Shown here: positions 34,887-43,545 of the stretch, piece by piece
Layout of the letters: the number at the start of each line of letters is the position of its first letter
Numbering within the stretch: the first letter of the stretch is position 1
Source: Rhizobium sp. FKL33
Lineage (GTDB): Bacteria > Pseudomonadota > Alphaproteobacteria > Rhizobiales > Rhizobiaceae
DNA: 64,000 nt
Assembly: GCF_005222915.1 (NCBI RefSeq)
Contig: NZ_STFX01000006.1
Coordinates: 62,001-126,000 of the forward strand
Direction: 5' to 3'
Made by a program: the position numbers and the translations under genes
Notes under the pieces: model-generated
What the model was told of the DNA's origin: nothing
Database searches by the model: none
What the model saw: only the letters and a program-made list of their open reading frames with translations

Positions 34887-36236
34887 TCAGTTGGTGCCGG
34901 CGGTCACGGCGTCGGCATCGGCCGCGGTGCGCAGCTTGATGCCCTTTTCCTTGGCATAGGCTTCAGCCGACTTCTCGATGATCGGGCGCAGCAGTTTCCA
35001 GTCCGGCGCGATCCAGTCGGAGACCACGTTCCACTTCTTGCCGTCCCACTGCTGGAAGGTCACGTAGCCTTCGCCTTCATGATTGTCCCAGCTGACATTG
35101 ATCGAGTGGAAGAGGTCCTTGGCCCCGAGCGCGTCCACCTTGGCCTGATCGAGCTTAAGGTGCTCGAAGCCCCAGCGGACTTCATCGCCGGTCAGCGTGC
35201 GCTTGCCGAACTTCTCCTGCGCAATGCGAATGGCTTCCACATTCAGGATGCCGTTGACGATGCCCAGATTGTGATAGACCGAGCCGATGCGCTTCTTGTC
35301 TTCGAGATTGCCCTTGCCCTGGTCGTAGAGGGTCTTCACGATCTCCTTGACCACCGGATACTGGTTGCCGGACGCCTGTGTGGTGATGGCGGTGTAGCCG
35401 ATCGCGGCGTCGCCGGCGGGGATCACGTCTTCTTCCGAATTGGACCAGACATTGCCGACGATCTTGGTGGCCGGGAAGCCCACTTTTTGGGCGGTCTTCA
35501 GCGCCACCGGGTTCATCACGCCCCAGCCGCGCAGCACCACGAAGTCGGGCTTGGCGCGGCGGATGGTCAGCCACTGGCTCTGCTGCTCGTTGCCCGGATG
35601 CGGCACTTCGATCTGCTGCACGGTGAAGCCGTACTTCTCAGCGAGCAGTTCGTAGATCGGGATGGTTTCCTTGCCATAAGGCGAGCCGTGATAGAGCACG
35701 ACGATCTTCTTGCCCTTGAGATTCTCGAGACCGCCTTCCTTGCCGGCGATGTAGTTCACGATGCCCGAGGTCTCGGAATAGGGATTGAGGAGCAGCGGGA
35801 AGACGTAAGGAAACACTCGGCCATCGGTGGAGTCGGTCCGGCCGTGGTTGACCGTGATCAGCGGCGTCTTGTCGTCGGTGATGCGATCGATCATGGCGTA
35901 GGCGATGCCGACGGACAGCGGGTTCCAGGCTGCAGCGCCGGTCCGGCTCTTCTGACGCTCGTAGCATTCCACGCCGCGTTCGACTTCATACTGGGTTTCG
36001 CACTCGTCCCAAGTCAGCTTGACGCCGTTGACGCCGCCATCCCGGGTGTTGATGAGGTTCAGGTAGTCGATGAAGCCCCCGAAAAAGCCGGTGCCGCCCG
36101 CGGCATAGGGACCGACGCGATAGCTCTGCAGCGGGAAATACTGCTCGTCGGCATGAGCTGCCGGGGAGAGCCCGGCGGAGATTGTGAGCGCCAGCGCGGC
36201 AACCGCCGCCCTCAGGCCCGTCTTGATAGTGATCAT
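34887..36236 (-). CDS. Liv-type substrate-binding protein of the sfn operon
   Basis: Periplasmic type I binding protein, 449 residues, longer than ordinary LivK (about 370). The signal peptide covers residues 1-29 (TGLRAAVAALALTISAGL, cleavage after AHA). The first lobe has YAAGGTGFFGGFIDYLNLIN near residue 45 and the second KGKKIVVLYHGSPYGKETIP near 175. It lacks a lipobox. This subgroup is close to the binding proteins of uncharacterised Liv operons and does not carry the usual amino-acid-binding signature. Its placement between sfnG and sfnB suggests that it binds a sulfone or sulfonate. Confidence 0.9.
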   Translation of the reverse strand: MITIKTGLRAAVAALALTISAGLSPAAHADEQYFPLQSYRVGPYAAGGTGFFGGFIDYLNLINTRDGGVNGVKLTWDECETQYEVERGVECYERQKSRTGAAAWNPLSVGIAYAMIDRITDDKTPLITVNHGRTDSTDGRVFPYVFPLLLNPYSETSGIVNYIAGKEGGLENLKGKKIVVLYHGSPYGKETIPIYELLAEKYGFTVQQIEVPHPGNEQQSQWLTIRRAKPDFVVLRGWGVMNPVALKTAQKVGFPATKIVGNVWSNSEEDVIPAGDAAIGYTAITTQASGNQYPVVKEIVKTLYDQGKGNLEDKKRIGSVYHNLGIVNGILNVEAIRIAQEKFGKRTLTGDEVRWGFEHLKLDQAKVDALGAKDLFHSINVSWDNHEGEGYVTFQQWDGKKWNVVSDWIAPDWKLLRPIIEKSAEAYAKEKGIKLRTAADADAVTAGTN

Positions 36237-36319
36237 AAGTCAAACTCCCTCTCTTGACCGGCCCTCCCGGACCGTTCTGGTTGAAACGATGGATGGAATG
36301 CGCGGCTTGCCCTTGGGGA

Positions 36320-37360
36320 TCAGCCAGTCAGTCTTGATCTCAGCCGCTCCGTCAGGCGGCGGGCAAGCGCCGCCAGTCCGTCCGGCTCGAGGATCAGGAA
36401 GGCGATGATCAGCGCGCCGAGCACGATGCGCTGGCTCATATCGAGCACGCCGGAATCGAACAGATCCCCCAGGAAGAACGCGCCGATCCGGGACAGGGCC
36501 ACCGGGAACACCACGATCAGGGCCGCGCCGAGGAACGCGCCCCGGATGGTGGCGAAGCCGCCGATGATGATGATGAACAGGATCTGGAACGACCGGTCGA
36601 GATTGAAGCCCGCCGGCTCCACCGTGCGCAGATAGGCGAAGGCCCAGAGCACGCCGGCCACGCCGATAATGAAGGACGACAGGCCGAAGGCCAGCAGCTT
36701 GGTCTTGAGCACCGGCACGCCGATAAACTTCGCAGCGGTCTCATTGTCGCGGATCGCGATGAAATTGCGGCCGGTCTGCGAGGTGGCGACGCGCCAGGCG
36801 AAGAAGGTCAGGGCGGAGACGACGATCAAGGCGAAATAATAACGACCGATCGAGGAGGAGAAATCGATCCCGGCAACCGTGAGGTTCGGCGCATCGATGA
36901 CCCCGGATGGATTGTCGTTGGAAAACCAACCGAACTTCGTCAGAGCCCATTGCACGAAGAATTGCGCCGCGAGCGTGGAAACGGCCAGGTAGAAGCCGCG
37001 CAACCGGAGGCTCGGAAGACCGAAAACAATGCCGATCGCCGCCGCAGCCAGCCCGGCGCCGATGATGCTGAAGACCAGGGGCAGCCCTTCGATGCGGAGA
37101 TTGAAGTTGAAGGCGGCGAACGCCCCGACCGCCATGAAGGCGGCGCTGCCGAGCGACACCTGGCCGGCGTAGCCGGTCAGCAGGTTGAGCCCAACGCCTG
37201 CCAGGGACAACGCCAGGAACGGCATCAGGATCGCTTCGATCAGGTAGCTGGAGCCGAATAGCGGCGCCACGCCATAAGCGAGGATCAGCAGCGCCGGCAA
37301 GGCCAGGGTCTTGGTGAGGCTGCGGGCGGGGACCGCCGGCGAATAGGTCACGGCCGTCAT
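36320..37360 (-). CDS. livM: Branched-chain-type ABC importer permease LivM
   Basis: Membrane subunit of the Liv-type importer, 346 residues, eight or nine helices. LNLLTGYAGQVSLGSAAFMA near residue 58 is the signature of LivM proteins, and AIRDNETAAKFIGVPVLKTK near 205 is the conserved coupling loop. Stop at 36320 is 83 bases before the binding-protein start. It begins 2 bases after the livH stop. Confidence 0.94.
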   Translation of the reverse strand: MTAVTYSPAVPARSLTKTLALPALLILAYGVAPLFGSSYLIEAILMPFLALSLAGVGLNLLTGYAGQVSLGSAAFMAVGAFAAFNFNLRIEGLPLVFSIIGAGLAAAAIGIVFGLPSLRLRGFYLAVSTLAAQFFVQWALTKFGWFSNDNPSGVIDAPNLTVAGIDFSSSIGRYYFALIVVSALTFFAWRVATSQTGRNFIAIRDNETAAKFIGVPVLKTKLLAFGLSSFIIGVAGVLWAFAYLRTVEPAGFNLDRSFQILFIIIIGGFATIRGAFLGAALIVVFPVALSRIGAFFLGDLFDSGVLDMSQRIVLGALIIAFLILEPDGLAALARRLTERLRSRLTG

Positions 37361-37362
37361 CT

Positions 37363-38259
37363 TTACACCCTTTCCACGAGCTTCTGGCCGAACAGGCCGG
37401 AAGGACGGATGAGCAGGAAGGCGAGCGCCAGCACATAGGCGAACCAGCCCTCGATGCCGCCGCCGAAATATTCGCCGATATACACTTCGGCGAGTTTTTC
37501 AGACGCGCCGATGATCAGGCCGCCGATGATCGCGCCTGCGATCGAGTCGAAGCCGCCGAGCACGAGCACCGGAAGCGCCTTCAGCACCACGAGCGACAGC
37601 GAGAACTGCACGCCCGATCGCGCGCCCCAGAGCAGGCCGGCGACCAGCGCCACCAGACCCGATGTCGCCCAGACGGTGGCCCAGATGCGGGGCAGGCGCA
37701 GTCCCACGGCGAGTGCGGCGAACTGATCATCGGCCACGGCGCGGAAGGTGAGGCCGACGCGGGTATAGCGGAAGAAGAGGATGAGACCTGCAACCATCGT
37801 CGCCGCCACCCCGGAGGCAAACAGATCAAATTTGGAGATGTAGACGCCATAGAATTCGAAGGGGATGTCTTCGATGCCCAGATCCAGCCCATGCACCTGC
37901 GTGCCCCAGAGCAGCTGCGCCGCGCCCTCGATCACATAGGACAGCCCCAGCGTGGCCATGAACAGCGTGATCGGCGGCTTGTTGACGAGCGGCCGCAACA
38001 CGGTGCGCTCGATGGCTATGCCGATCAGCACCATGGCCAGGAAGGTGACCACAAGCGCCACAGGGAAGGGCAGGCCGCGCTCGACGAGCGAGACGAAAGT
38101 CAGCGCCGCAAACAGCAACAGCGACCCTTGCGCGAAATTGAGCACCCCGGATGTCTTGTAGATCAGCACGAAACCGATCGCGACGAGCGAATACATCACG
38201 CCGGACAAAAGTCCGCCGGTCAGCACTTCGATGAAAAAGAGATAATCGAAGTTTTCCAT
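37363..38259 (-). CDS. livH: Branched-chain-type ABC importer permease LivH
   Basis: Membrane subunit, 298 residues with about eight helices. Typical segments are SGVLNFAQGSLLLFAALTF near residue 35 and RAVADDQFAALAVGLRL near 178. Start overlaps the livG stop by one base (TGATG), so translation is coupled. Together with LivM it forms the channel of the importer embedded in the sfn operon. Confidence 0.94.
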   Translation of the reverse strand: MENFDYLFFIEVLTGGLLSGVMYSLVAIGFVLIYKTSGVLNFAQGSLLLFAALTFVSLVERGLPFPVALVVTFLAMVLIGIAIERTVLRPLVNKPPITLFMATLGLSYVIEGAAQLLWGTQVHGLDLGIEDIPFEFYGVYISKFDLFASGVAATMVAGLILFFRYTRVGLTFRAVADDQFAALAVGLRLPRIWATVWATSGLVALVAGLLWGARSGVQFSLSLVVLKALPVLVLGGFDSIAGAIIGGLIIGASEKLAEVYIGEYFGGGIEGWFAYVLALAFLLIRPSGLFGQKLVERV

Positions 38260-39167
38260 CAGATTCCCGCTCCCTCGTCATTGTCCCGGGCGACCCCGAG
38301 ATAGGCGTCGATCACCGCCTGGTCGTTGCGCACTTCGTCAGGCGTCCCGTCGGCGATCTTGCGGCCGTAGTCGAGAACGGCGATCCTGTCGGACAGGCCC
38401 ATGACCACACCAATGTCATGCTCGATCAGAATGATGGTGGTGCCGTAGAGCGAGCGCGCCGAGCGGATGAAATCCGCCATCTCCTGCTTTTCGGTCGCGG
38501 TCATGCCGGCCATCGGTTCGTCGAGCAGCAGGATGCGTGGATTGGGAGCGAGCGCGCGGGCGAGCTCCACACGCTTCTGCAGACCATAAGGCAACGAGGC
38601 GGCCGGGCGATCCGCCACCCGGTCGAGGTGAAGAAACCCGATGATGGCTTGAGCGCGTTCGCGCGCTTCCTTTTCCTCGGACCGAGCTTTCGGCAGACCA
38701 AATGCCTGGCTGAGAAAGCCGCCGCGGCGAGAGAAGGCGAGCCCGGTCATGATGTTTTCCGTGACCGTCAACCCTTTGAACAAAGCGAGGTTCTGGAAGG
38801 TTCGAGCGAGGCCGAGCTTGGCGGCGTCCTGAGCCGGCGCCTTGGCGAAACTCTTCCCGCCAATCCAGATCCGACCGGAATTGGGTTGATAGAGCCCGCT
38901 GATGACATTGACGAGCGAGCTCTTGCCGGCGCCGTTCGGTCCGATGATGGCGCGAATTTCTCCCGAGGCGACCGCGAGATCGACATCGGTCAACGCGCTG
39001 ACGCCGCCGAAAGACAGATTGATCTTTTCGAGCCCCAGCAGGGGGCGATCCGCCTGAGCGCGCGATGCTCCATCGACCGCCGCCGGCCGCGCGCCGGCAG
39101 TGTCATCGGCGACGCTTCGAAAAGCAGCCCCCTCGAGCGTCGACAAGGTATAATGCGCGTCCAACAT
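38259..39167 (-). CDS. livG: Branched-chain-type ABC importer ATPase LivG
   Basis: Second ATPase, 302 residues. Walker A GPNGAGKSSLVNV near residue 78, LARTFQNLALFKGLTV near 120, signature LPYGLQKRVELARAL near 195 and Walker B LLLDEPMAGM near 215 are all LivG-like. An unusual N-terminal extension of about 45 residues precedes the first beta strand (GLEKINLSFGG); an internal start is possible but no better one was seen. It follows sfnG after a 92-base spacer with a strong hairpin. Confidence 0.92.
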   Translation of the reverse strand: MLDAHYTLSTLEGAAFRSVADDTAGARPAAVDGASRAQADRPLLGLEKINLSFGGVSALTDVDLAVASGEIRAIIGPNGAGKSSLVNVISGLYQPNSGRIWIGGKSFAKAPAQDAAKLGLARTFQNLALFKGLTVTENIMTGLAFSRRGGFLSQAFGLPKARSEEKEARERAQAIIGFLHLDRVADRPAASLPYGLQKRVELARALAPNPRILLLDEPMAGMTATEKQEMADFIRSARSLYGTTIILIEHDIGVVMGLSDRIAVLDYGRKIADGTPDEVRNDQAVIDAYLGVARDNDEGAGI

Positions 39168-39210
39168 CCAACCCTCACATCACACGCCCGTAAGGGCGCG
39201 GTTGTCCGTT

Positions 39211-39236
39211 CGGCGTCCCGTGTCATCGGGACGCCG
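39211..39236 (-). promoter_or_regulatory. Strong intercistronic hairpin between sfnG and livG
   Basis: Perfect 10-base arms CGGCGTCCCG and CGGGACGCCG around a 6-base loop, with no U-tract. A small CGCCC/GGGCG hairpin lies beside it (39185-39198). It probably sets different message levels for the monooxygenase and transporter parts of the operon. Confidence 0.55.
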
Positions 39237-39259
39237 TTTATGTCTGCAATGTCCGCCTG

Positions 39260-40369
39260 TTACTCCGCGGCTTCGAGCGCGGCGTCTTCCTGCGCTTCCA
39301 GCTCCCGCACCAGCGGAATGACCTTCTTGCCGAAGAACTCGACTTCCTCCTGGAAGTGCAGGAAGCCCATTAAGATCAGGTCGGCGCCGGCGCGCTTGTG
39401 CTCGATGATCCGCTCGGCCACCTGCTCGGGCGTACCGATGAGGTTGGAGCGGAAGCCGTCATTGTACTGGACGAGATCCTGGAAGGTGGATTTCGCCCAG
39501 TTTCCTTCGCGTTCCGGCGAAGCGTTGCCGGCATTCTGGACTTCATGCTTGAAGCCGTTGACTGCGTCGGGAATCGCTTTGTCGATGATTTCCTTGAGCA
39601 CGGACTGCGCCTCGGCTTCAGTTTCGCGGACAATGCCGAAGGCGTTCATGCCGATCTTGGTGCGCCAGGTCTTGCCGAAGGTCTTTTCCTTGGTCCTGAT
39701 GTCGTCGACCTGAGCCTTCAAACCTTCGGGCGTGTTGCCGTTGGTGAAGTACCAGTCGGAGACGCGCGCCGCCATATCGCGCGCCGCGCGGGACGAACCG
39801 CCCTGGAACACCTGCGGGATGCCGCCTTCCGGCTTGGGCTTCATGGAGTAATCGGTGAAGCGGTAGAAATCGCCGCGCAAATTATAGCTGTCTTCGGTCC
39901 AGATGCCGCGGATTGCCTTGATGAATTCTTCCGAACGGCGATAACGCTCGTCATGATCGAGCCAGGGTTCGCCGATGGCGGCGAATTCGCCGCGGAACCA
40001 GCCCGAGACGATATTCACGTCGACGCGGCCATTGGTGAGATGGCTGATGGTGGAAATCTGCTTGGCGAGCAGCGCAGGGTGCCAGGGACCGGGCAGCACG
40101 GCGGCGATGACGCGCAGCCGCTCGGTGGCGGCCAGCAGCGCATGGCTGAAGGAGACGGATTCATGCTGGTTGTCGGCTCCGTAGCCGGCGGTGAAGCGGA
40201 TCTGGCTCAGCGCATAATCGAAGCCGTTCTGTTCGGCGATTTGGGCGAGCTTGCGGTTGTAGTCGATGCCCCAATGGGTGCGCTGTTCGATCGTGCTGAT
40301 TACGAGGCCGCCCGAGACGTTGGGCACCCAATAGGCGAATTTCAAAGATTCTGATTTGGCGTTCGACAT
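39260..40369 (-). CDS. sfnG: Dimethyl sulfone monooxygenase SfnG
   Basis: FMNH2-dependent luciferase-fold monooxygenase, 369 residues, predicted to split dimethyl sulfone to methanesulfinate and formaldehyde. The start KFAYWVPNVSGGLVIS, the segment EQRTHWGIDYNRKLAQIAEQ and TNGRVDVNIVSGWFRGEFA near residue 110 match SfnG closely and differ from SsuD in the same window. GGGAGAAC precedes the ATG. It follows the FMN reductase gene by 33 bases, which would supply its reduced flavin, and leads into a Liv-type importer and sfnB. Confidence 0.93.
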   Translation of the reverse strand: MSNAKSESLKFAYWVPNVSGGLVISTIEQRTHWGIDYNRKLAQIAEQNGFDYALSQIRFTAGYGADNQHESVSFSHALLAATERLRVIAAVLPGPWHPALLAKQISTISHLTNGRVDVNIVSGWFRGEFAAIGEPWLDHDERYRRSEEFIKAIRGIWTEDSYNLRGDFYRFTDYSMKPKPEGGIPQVFQGGSSRAARDMAARVSDWYFTNGNTPEGLKAQVDDIRTKEKTFGKTWRTKIGMNAFGIVRETEAEAQSVLKEIIDKAIPDAVNGFKHEVQNAGNASPEREGNWAKSTFQDLVQYNDGFRSNLIGTPEQVAERIIEHKRAGADLILMGFLHFQEEVEFFGKKVIPLVRELEAQEDAALEAAE

Positions 40370-40402
40370 GACGTTCTCCCTTTCAGTCGACGTTGGTTCT
40401 GT

Positions 40403-40987
40403 TCAGGCGATCCGCCTGGCGAAGGTCGGTTCGGTGAGTTTGCGGCGAAGGCTCGCGGCGGGCTGGGTGAGCGCCGCGCGCAGTTCGGCGCCCGCCTCGG
40501 CGATGCGCTCATTGAGCGCCTCGCTCTCCACGCCATAATCAGAAAAGTCGCTCTCGACGGCGTAGACCGAAGTCGGCAAAGGCAGCGCCTTGAAGAAAGC
40601 CATCAGAGGACGAAGCTGCTGATCCGGCATCAAGCCATGAGACGCCCGACCGCCTGTGGCGGCCAGGATGACGGGGACGCCTGTCAAGGCGCGGTAGTCC
40701 ACCAGATCGAACAGATGCTTGAGGGCGCCGGTGTAGGAGGCGCGGTAGACGGGCGAGGAGACGATCAAGGCGTCAGCGTTTTCGACCGTTTCGATGATCT
40801 CCAAGCCATTTTTATCGAGTTGATCGGCGCGCAGCGCGCGAAACAGGATCGGGGCTGCGTCAACGAGGCTGATATGGCGCACTTCCGCCGCGAGGCCGCG
40901 CGCTGCTTCGCTGAGGAGCGCAGACGTCAAAGCGGCGGTCCGCGACGGCGCCTTGACGTTTCCCGATAACCCCACAATCCTGATCAT
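40403..40987 (-). CDS. msuE: NAD(P)H-dependent FMN reductase (MsuE/SsuE type)
   Basis: Flavodoxin-fold FMN reductase, 194 residues, giving FMNH2 to SfnG and possibly SsuD. The phosphate-binding start IVGLSGNVKAPSRTAAL and the segment DALIVSSPVYRASYTGALKH near residue 75 are diagnostic of the family. ATAACAACAAGGAG lies before its ATG. First gene of the sfn operon, downstream of the 21-base conserved element at 41010-41030. Confidence 0.92.
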   Translation of the reverse strand: MIRIVGLSGNVKAPSRTAALTSALLSEAARGLAAEVRHISLVDAAPILFRALRADQLDKNGLEIIETVENADALIVSSPVYRASYTGALKHLFDLVDYRALTGVPVILAATGGRASHGLMPDQQLRPLMAFFKALPLPTSVYAVESDFSDYGVESEALNERIAEAGAELRAALTQPAASLRRKLTEPTFARRIA

Positions 40988-41009
40988 TGACGGCTCCTTG
41001 TTGTTATTA

Positions 41010-41030
41010 TCTATAGATTTACTAGATTAA
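41010..41030 (-). promoter_or_regulatory. Conserved 21-base element at the sfn promoter
   Basis: Read on the minus strand it is TTAATCTAGTAAATCTATAG plus a final A. It matches the element before the second FAD gene (50463-50483) at 19 of 21 positions. It starts 23 bases upstream of the FMN reductase start and probably overlaps the -10 region. Likely a binding site for a shared sulfur regulator. Confidence 0.6.
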
Positions 41031-41096
41031 TGCAGCAATAGACGGATCTTCCAATTTCATGTCGCCTTATAAAAATATTTTGCTGACTTGTGGTGT

Positions 41097-42530
41097 TTAA
41101 GCTGCGGTTTCGGCGCTTGTCCCGCGTAGTGCGTCAACAAAGGCCAGCACTTCAAGCGCCACATCTCTTGCGTGGAGAGAGACCTGCGGCAGCCCCATCA
41201 GCTCACCGAAGGCGCCGCGCGCCAATGGGCCCGCGACGAACAGATTGGCCTGCGGCTTTCCCTTGGCGTCGATCAGGCGGGAGTGTTGGTCACATTCGAG
41301 ACCGAGCCCGACGGGATCAAGCCGGACGGAGCCGGCGGCGGCGAGCCCTTCCAGAAACCTCTGGCTCGAGAGGACAGAGCCATGCGCGGGTCCTGTCGCC
41401 ACGACGACTGCATCGACGTCGCGCAGCACGGTTCCCTTTTGGCGCGACAGGCGAAGCGCCACCCTTATCTTGTCGCCGAAATAGGAGACGGCGCTTACCG
41501 AGGCGGCGAGACTTTCCATCGGCCCATCCCTCAATGCGGCCTCGATGGCGTTCTCCACCTGCGGCGCGATCCGGAACCGGTGAACGTCCCAGAACGGACG
41601 GAGATGGCGCACGATCCGCCGCCGCTCCGCTACGGGCAGATTGCGCCAGATATCCTGCCCCTGTCCCCGCGCAGCGTCGATAACGGCGTGCCAGCTCACA
41701 TCGAACAAGGCCGCCTGGTCGATGGCTTCGCGGATGCGCCGGGTCAGGACACGCGCCGATCGGATTGGACGGCTCAGGAAGTCGCCATGCGGCTCCTGCA
41801 CTCCGCGTGCGTGCCCGCGTGAGCGAAGGCCGCGCCGGGAAATCGCTGTGATGCGGCCTGTATGGCCGCGCGACAGCAGGGAGGCTGCGATATCCGCACC
41901 GGTTAATCCATTGCCGATAATCAGCACATCATTGTTAGGCCGGATCGCCGCAAGCGCATTGGGCGCAGTCGGATCGGCGACAAAGCGCGGATGTCGTTCG
42001 AGAAGCGCGGCGAGCGCCTTGGGAGCAGCCGGCGAGGGGTGACTGGTGGCGATCACCATCACATCGGCCCTGACGCTACTGCCGTCTGAGCGGCGGATAT
42101 GCCAGCCGCCTGCGTCCTTTTCCACCGAAACGACTTCGGATCGGACATGCTCCACCCGCCCATCCGCGAGCATTGGGGCGAGGCGGGCCGCGACATAGGC
42201 GCCAAAATCGGAGCGGCGCGGGAAGATCCGACCATCGGGCAACAGCGCATCGGCGTCTTCACTGTCGAGGCCCTGGTCGCGCAGCCAATCGATGAAATCA
42301 TTTGCTTCGGCGGCGTCAAGGCTCATCCGCTCGGCGGGCACATTGATACGGTGGGTCGGGTCCGTCGTGTCGTAAGCAAGGCCGGCGCCGAGCATCTGTC
42401 GCGGCTCGTGCACGAGGATCCTGAGCGGACTGCGTTGCGCGGCGCGAGCAAGGTTCCAGGCGACGGCAGCGCCCGAGAACCCGCCGCCGATGATCGCGAC
42501 GACGAAGCGAGAAGGATTTTTCGGCACCAT
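41097..42530 (-). CDS. YdhS-like FAD/NAD(P)-binding protein 1
   Basis: A 477-residue flavoprotein of the COG4529/YdhS group (FAD-NAD(P)-binding, PF13454 type). The FAD motif VVAIIGGGFSGAAVAWNLA is at residues about 8-26, the second motif THRINVPAERMSLDA near 65, and an NAD(P)-type Rossmann motif VLIIGNGLTGADIA near 195. The start at ATG 42530 follows AGGAGG; the frame runs on to 42875 without homology. Function of the family is unknown. Here it is divergent from a flavin reductase and surrounded by organosulfur genes, suggesting a reduced-pyridine-nucleotide-dependent oxidation of a sulfur compound (inference). Confidence 0.85.
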   Translation of the reverse strand: MVPKNPSRFVVAIIGGGFSGAAVAWNLARAAQRSPLRILVHEPRQMLGAGLAYDTTDPTHRINVPAERMSLDAAEANDFIDWLRDQGLDSEDADALLPDGRIFPRRSDFGAYVAARLAPMLADGRVEHVRSEVVSVEKDAGGWHIRRSDGSSVRADVMVIATSHPSPAAPKALAALLERHPRFVADPTAPNALAAIRPNNDVLIIGNGLTGADIAASLLSRGHTGRITAISRRGLRSRGHARGVQEPHGDFLSRPIRSARVLTRRIREAIDQAALFDVSWHAVIDAARGQGQDIWRNLPVAERRRIVRHLRPFWDVHRFRIAPQVENAIEAALRDGPMESLAASVSAVSYFGDKIRVALRLSRQKGTVLRDVDAVVVATGPAHGSVLSSQRFLEGLAAAGSVRLDPVGLGLECDQHSRLIDAKGKPQANLFVAGPLARGAFGELMGLPQVSLHARDVALEVLAFVDALRGTSAETAA

Positions 42531-42560
42531 GGCAGCCTCCTGTTTCATAAACACATATAT

Positions 42561-42590
42561 TCTATATATATTATTGACAATAGCTTTTGT
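42561..42590. promoter_or_regulatory. Divergent promoter region of the FAD protein and flavin reductase genes
   Basis: An AT-rich stretch with a TATTG-A-CAATA inverted repeat. It supplies TTGACA on the plus strand and TTGTCA on the minus strand, so -35 boxes of the two divergent genes overlap. A TATAGA sequence lies on the minus strand, as in the other sulfur promoters of this window. Confidence 0.5.
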
Positions 42591-42642
42591 TGATTTAGGG
42601 TGAGGTTCATTCGCCCTACAGCGCGCAAGAACGGAGTTTGTC

Positions 42643-43173
42643 ATGACGATCGCCCAGCTCACCACCCACCCCTTTGACAACCAAGACTTTCTCGGTCCGG
42701 AAGCGGCCAATGTGAAGCGCGCTCTGCGGCAATTGGCAGGCGGCGTCTGTGTGATCGCCGCGGGTCGCGGCGAAGACCGCACGGGTGCGACGGTCACGTC
42801 CGCGACGGGACTATCGATGGAGCCGCCGACCATGATCGTCAGTATAAACCGCAATTCCTCCACCTGGCCCGTCATCGCCCGCTACGGTCACTTCTCGGTC
42901 AATGTGCTCGGAGAAAATCAGCAATCGATCGCCGACCGTTTCGCCGGCGTTGGCGGCGCCAAGGGCGCCGCGCGCTATGAAGGTTCAGCGTGGACGACGC
43001 TGGTCAGCGGCGCGCCGGTCCTGACGAGCGCCCTGTCGGCCGTCGATTGCGAAGTGGAAGAAGTCATCGAACGCCACAGCCACGCCATCATCATTGGTCG
43101 CGCTGTGGCGGTGCTCGCAGGCGAGGGCCGCTCCCTGGTCTATCAGAACGGGGCCTATGCCCGCTTGGTCTAA
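42643..43173 (+). CDS. Flavin reductase (HpaC-like)
   Basis: A 176-residue flavin reductase of the split-barrel HpaC/DszD family that makes free reduced flavin from NAD(P)H. Typical segments are NVKRALRQLAGGVCVIAA near residue 23, GATVTSATGLSMEPPTMIVS near 47, and FSVNVLGENQQSIADRFAG near 83. Divergent from the FAD protein gene and probably serving one of the flavin-dependent monooxygenases nearby. It is followed by its own terminator. Confidence 0.92.
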   Translation: MTIAQLTTHPFDNQDFLGPEAANVKRALRQLAGGVCVIAAGRGEDRTGATVTSATGLSMEPPTMIVSINRNSSTWPVIARYGHFSVNVLGENQQSIADRFAGVGGAKGAARYEGSAWTTLVSGAPVLTSALSAVDCEVEEVIERHSHAIIIGRAVAVLAGEGRSLVYQNGAYARLV

Positions 43174-43196
43174 CGATTTTTGCAGACATTAAACGA

Positions 43197-43231
43197 AGGA
43201 CTGCGGGACACATGTTTCGCGGTCCTTTTTC
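43197..43231 (+). terminator. Intrinsic terminator of the flavin reductase gene
   Basis: Arms AGGACTGCG (43197-43205) and CGCGGTCCT (43218-43226) pair over 9 positions with one G-U, followed by a run of T. Confidence 0.8.
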
Positions 43232-43257
43232 TTGCGCCACTGCTTGGCAGGCCAAGG

Positions 43258-43287
43258 AAAAAAACCCGGAACCCTAAGGGAACCGGG
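43258..43287 (-). terminator. Intrinsic terminator of the ssu operon
   Basis: Read on the minus strand, CCCGG and CCGGG arms enclose an inner CCC-TTA-GGG stem, followed by seven T. It lies about 60 bases after the stop of the small protein gene, making that gene the last of the ssu operon. Confidence 0.75.
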
Positions 43288-43350
43288 GGCGCCAACGGGG
43301 CGGAAGTCGGGAGGCAGTTGGGAAACGAGGAGGTGCGAACCTCTGAAATC

Positions 43351-43533
43351 TCAGAAGCGCCGATGAATATGCAGGAAAGGAGAATATTCGATCTCCAGAT
43401 CCCGTGTTGTGGTTTCGGCCTCTCGCCGCGACGCTTCGGTCGGCGGTGGCGACTGAGGTTCGGCTGCAGCGTTTACGAACCGCGCCTGCTTGGGGAAGAA
43501 GAAGCCCAAAGTGAATCCATTCATCATGATCAT
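43351..43533 (-). CDS. Unknown 60-residue small protein at the end of the ssu operon
   Basis: Not recognised. The ATG at 43533 is preceded by an unusually strong AAGGAGGACTGGC ribosome-binding site and lies 12 bases after the ssuB stop. The frame ends about 60 bases before the operon terminator, so transcription and translation are likely. The protein starts with a short hydrophobic segment (MMNGFTLGFFFP), followed by a charged, Pro/Glu/Arg-rich tail with no Cys and no other domain. The N-terminus is too short for a confident membrane helix. It could be a transporter-associated small protein, a signal or a peptide with regulatory use. A chance frame is less likely given the strong start site. 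Confidence 0.6.
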   Translation of the reverse strand: MIMMNGFTLGFFFPKQARFVNAAAEPQSPPPTEASRREAETTTRDLEIEYSPFLHIHRRF

Positions 43534-43545
43534 GCCAGTCCTCCT

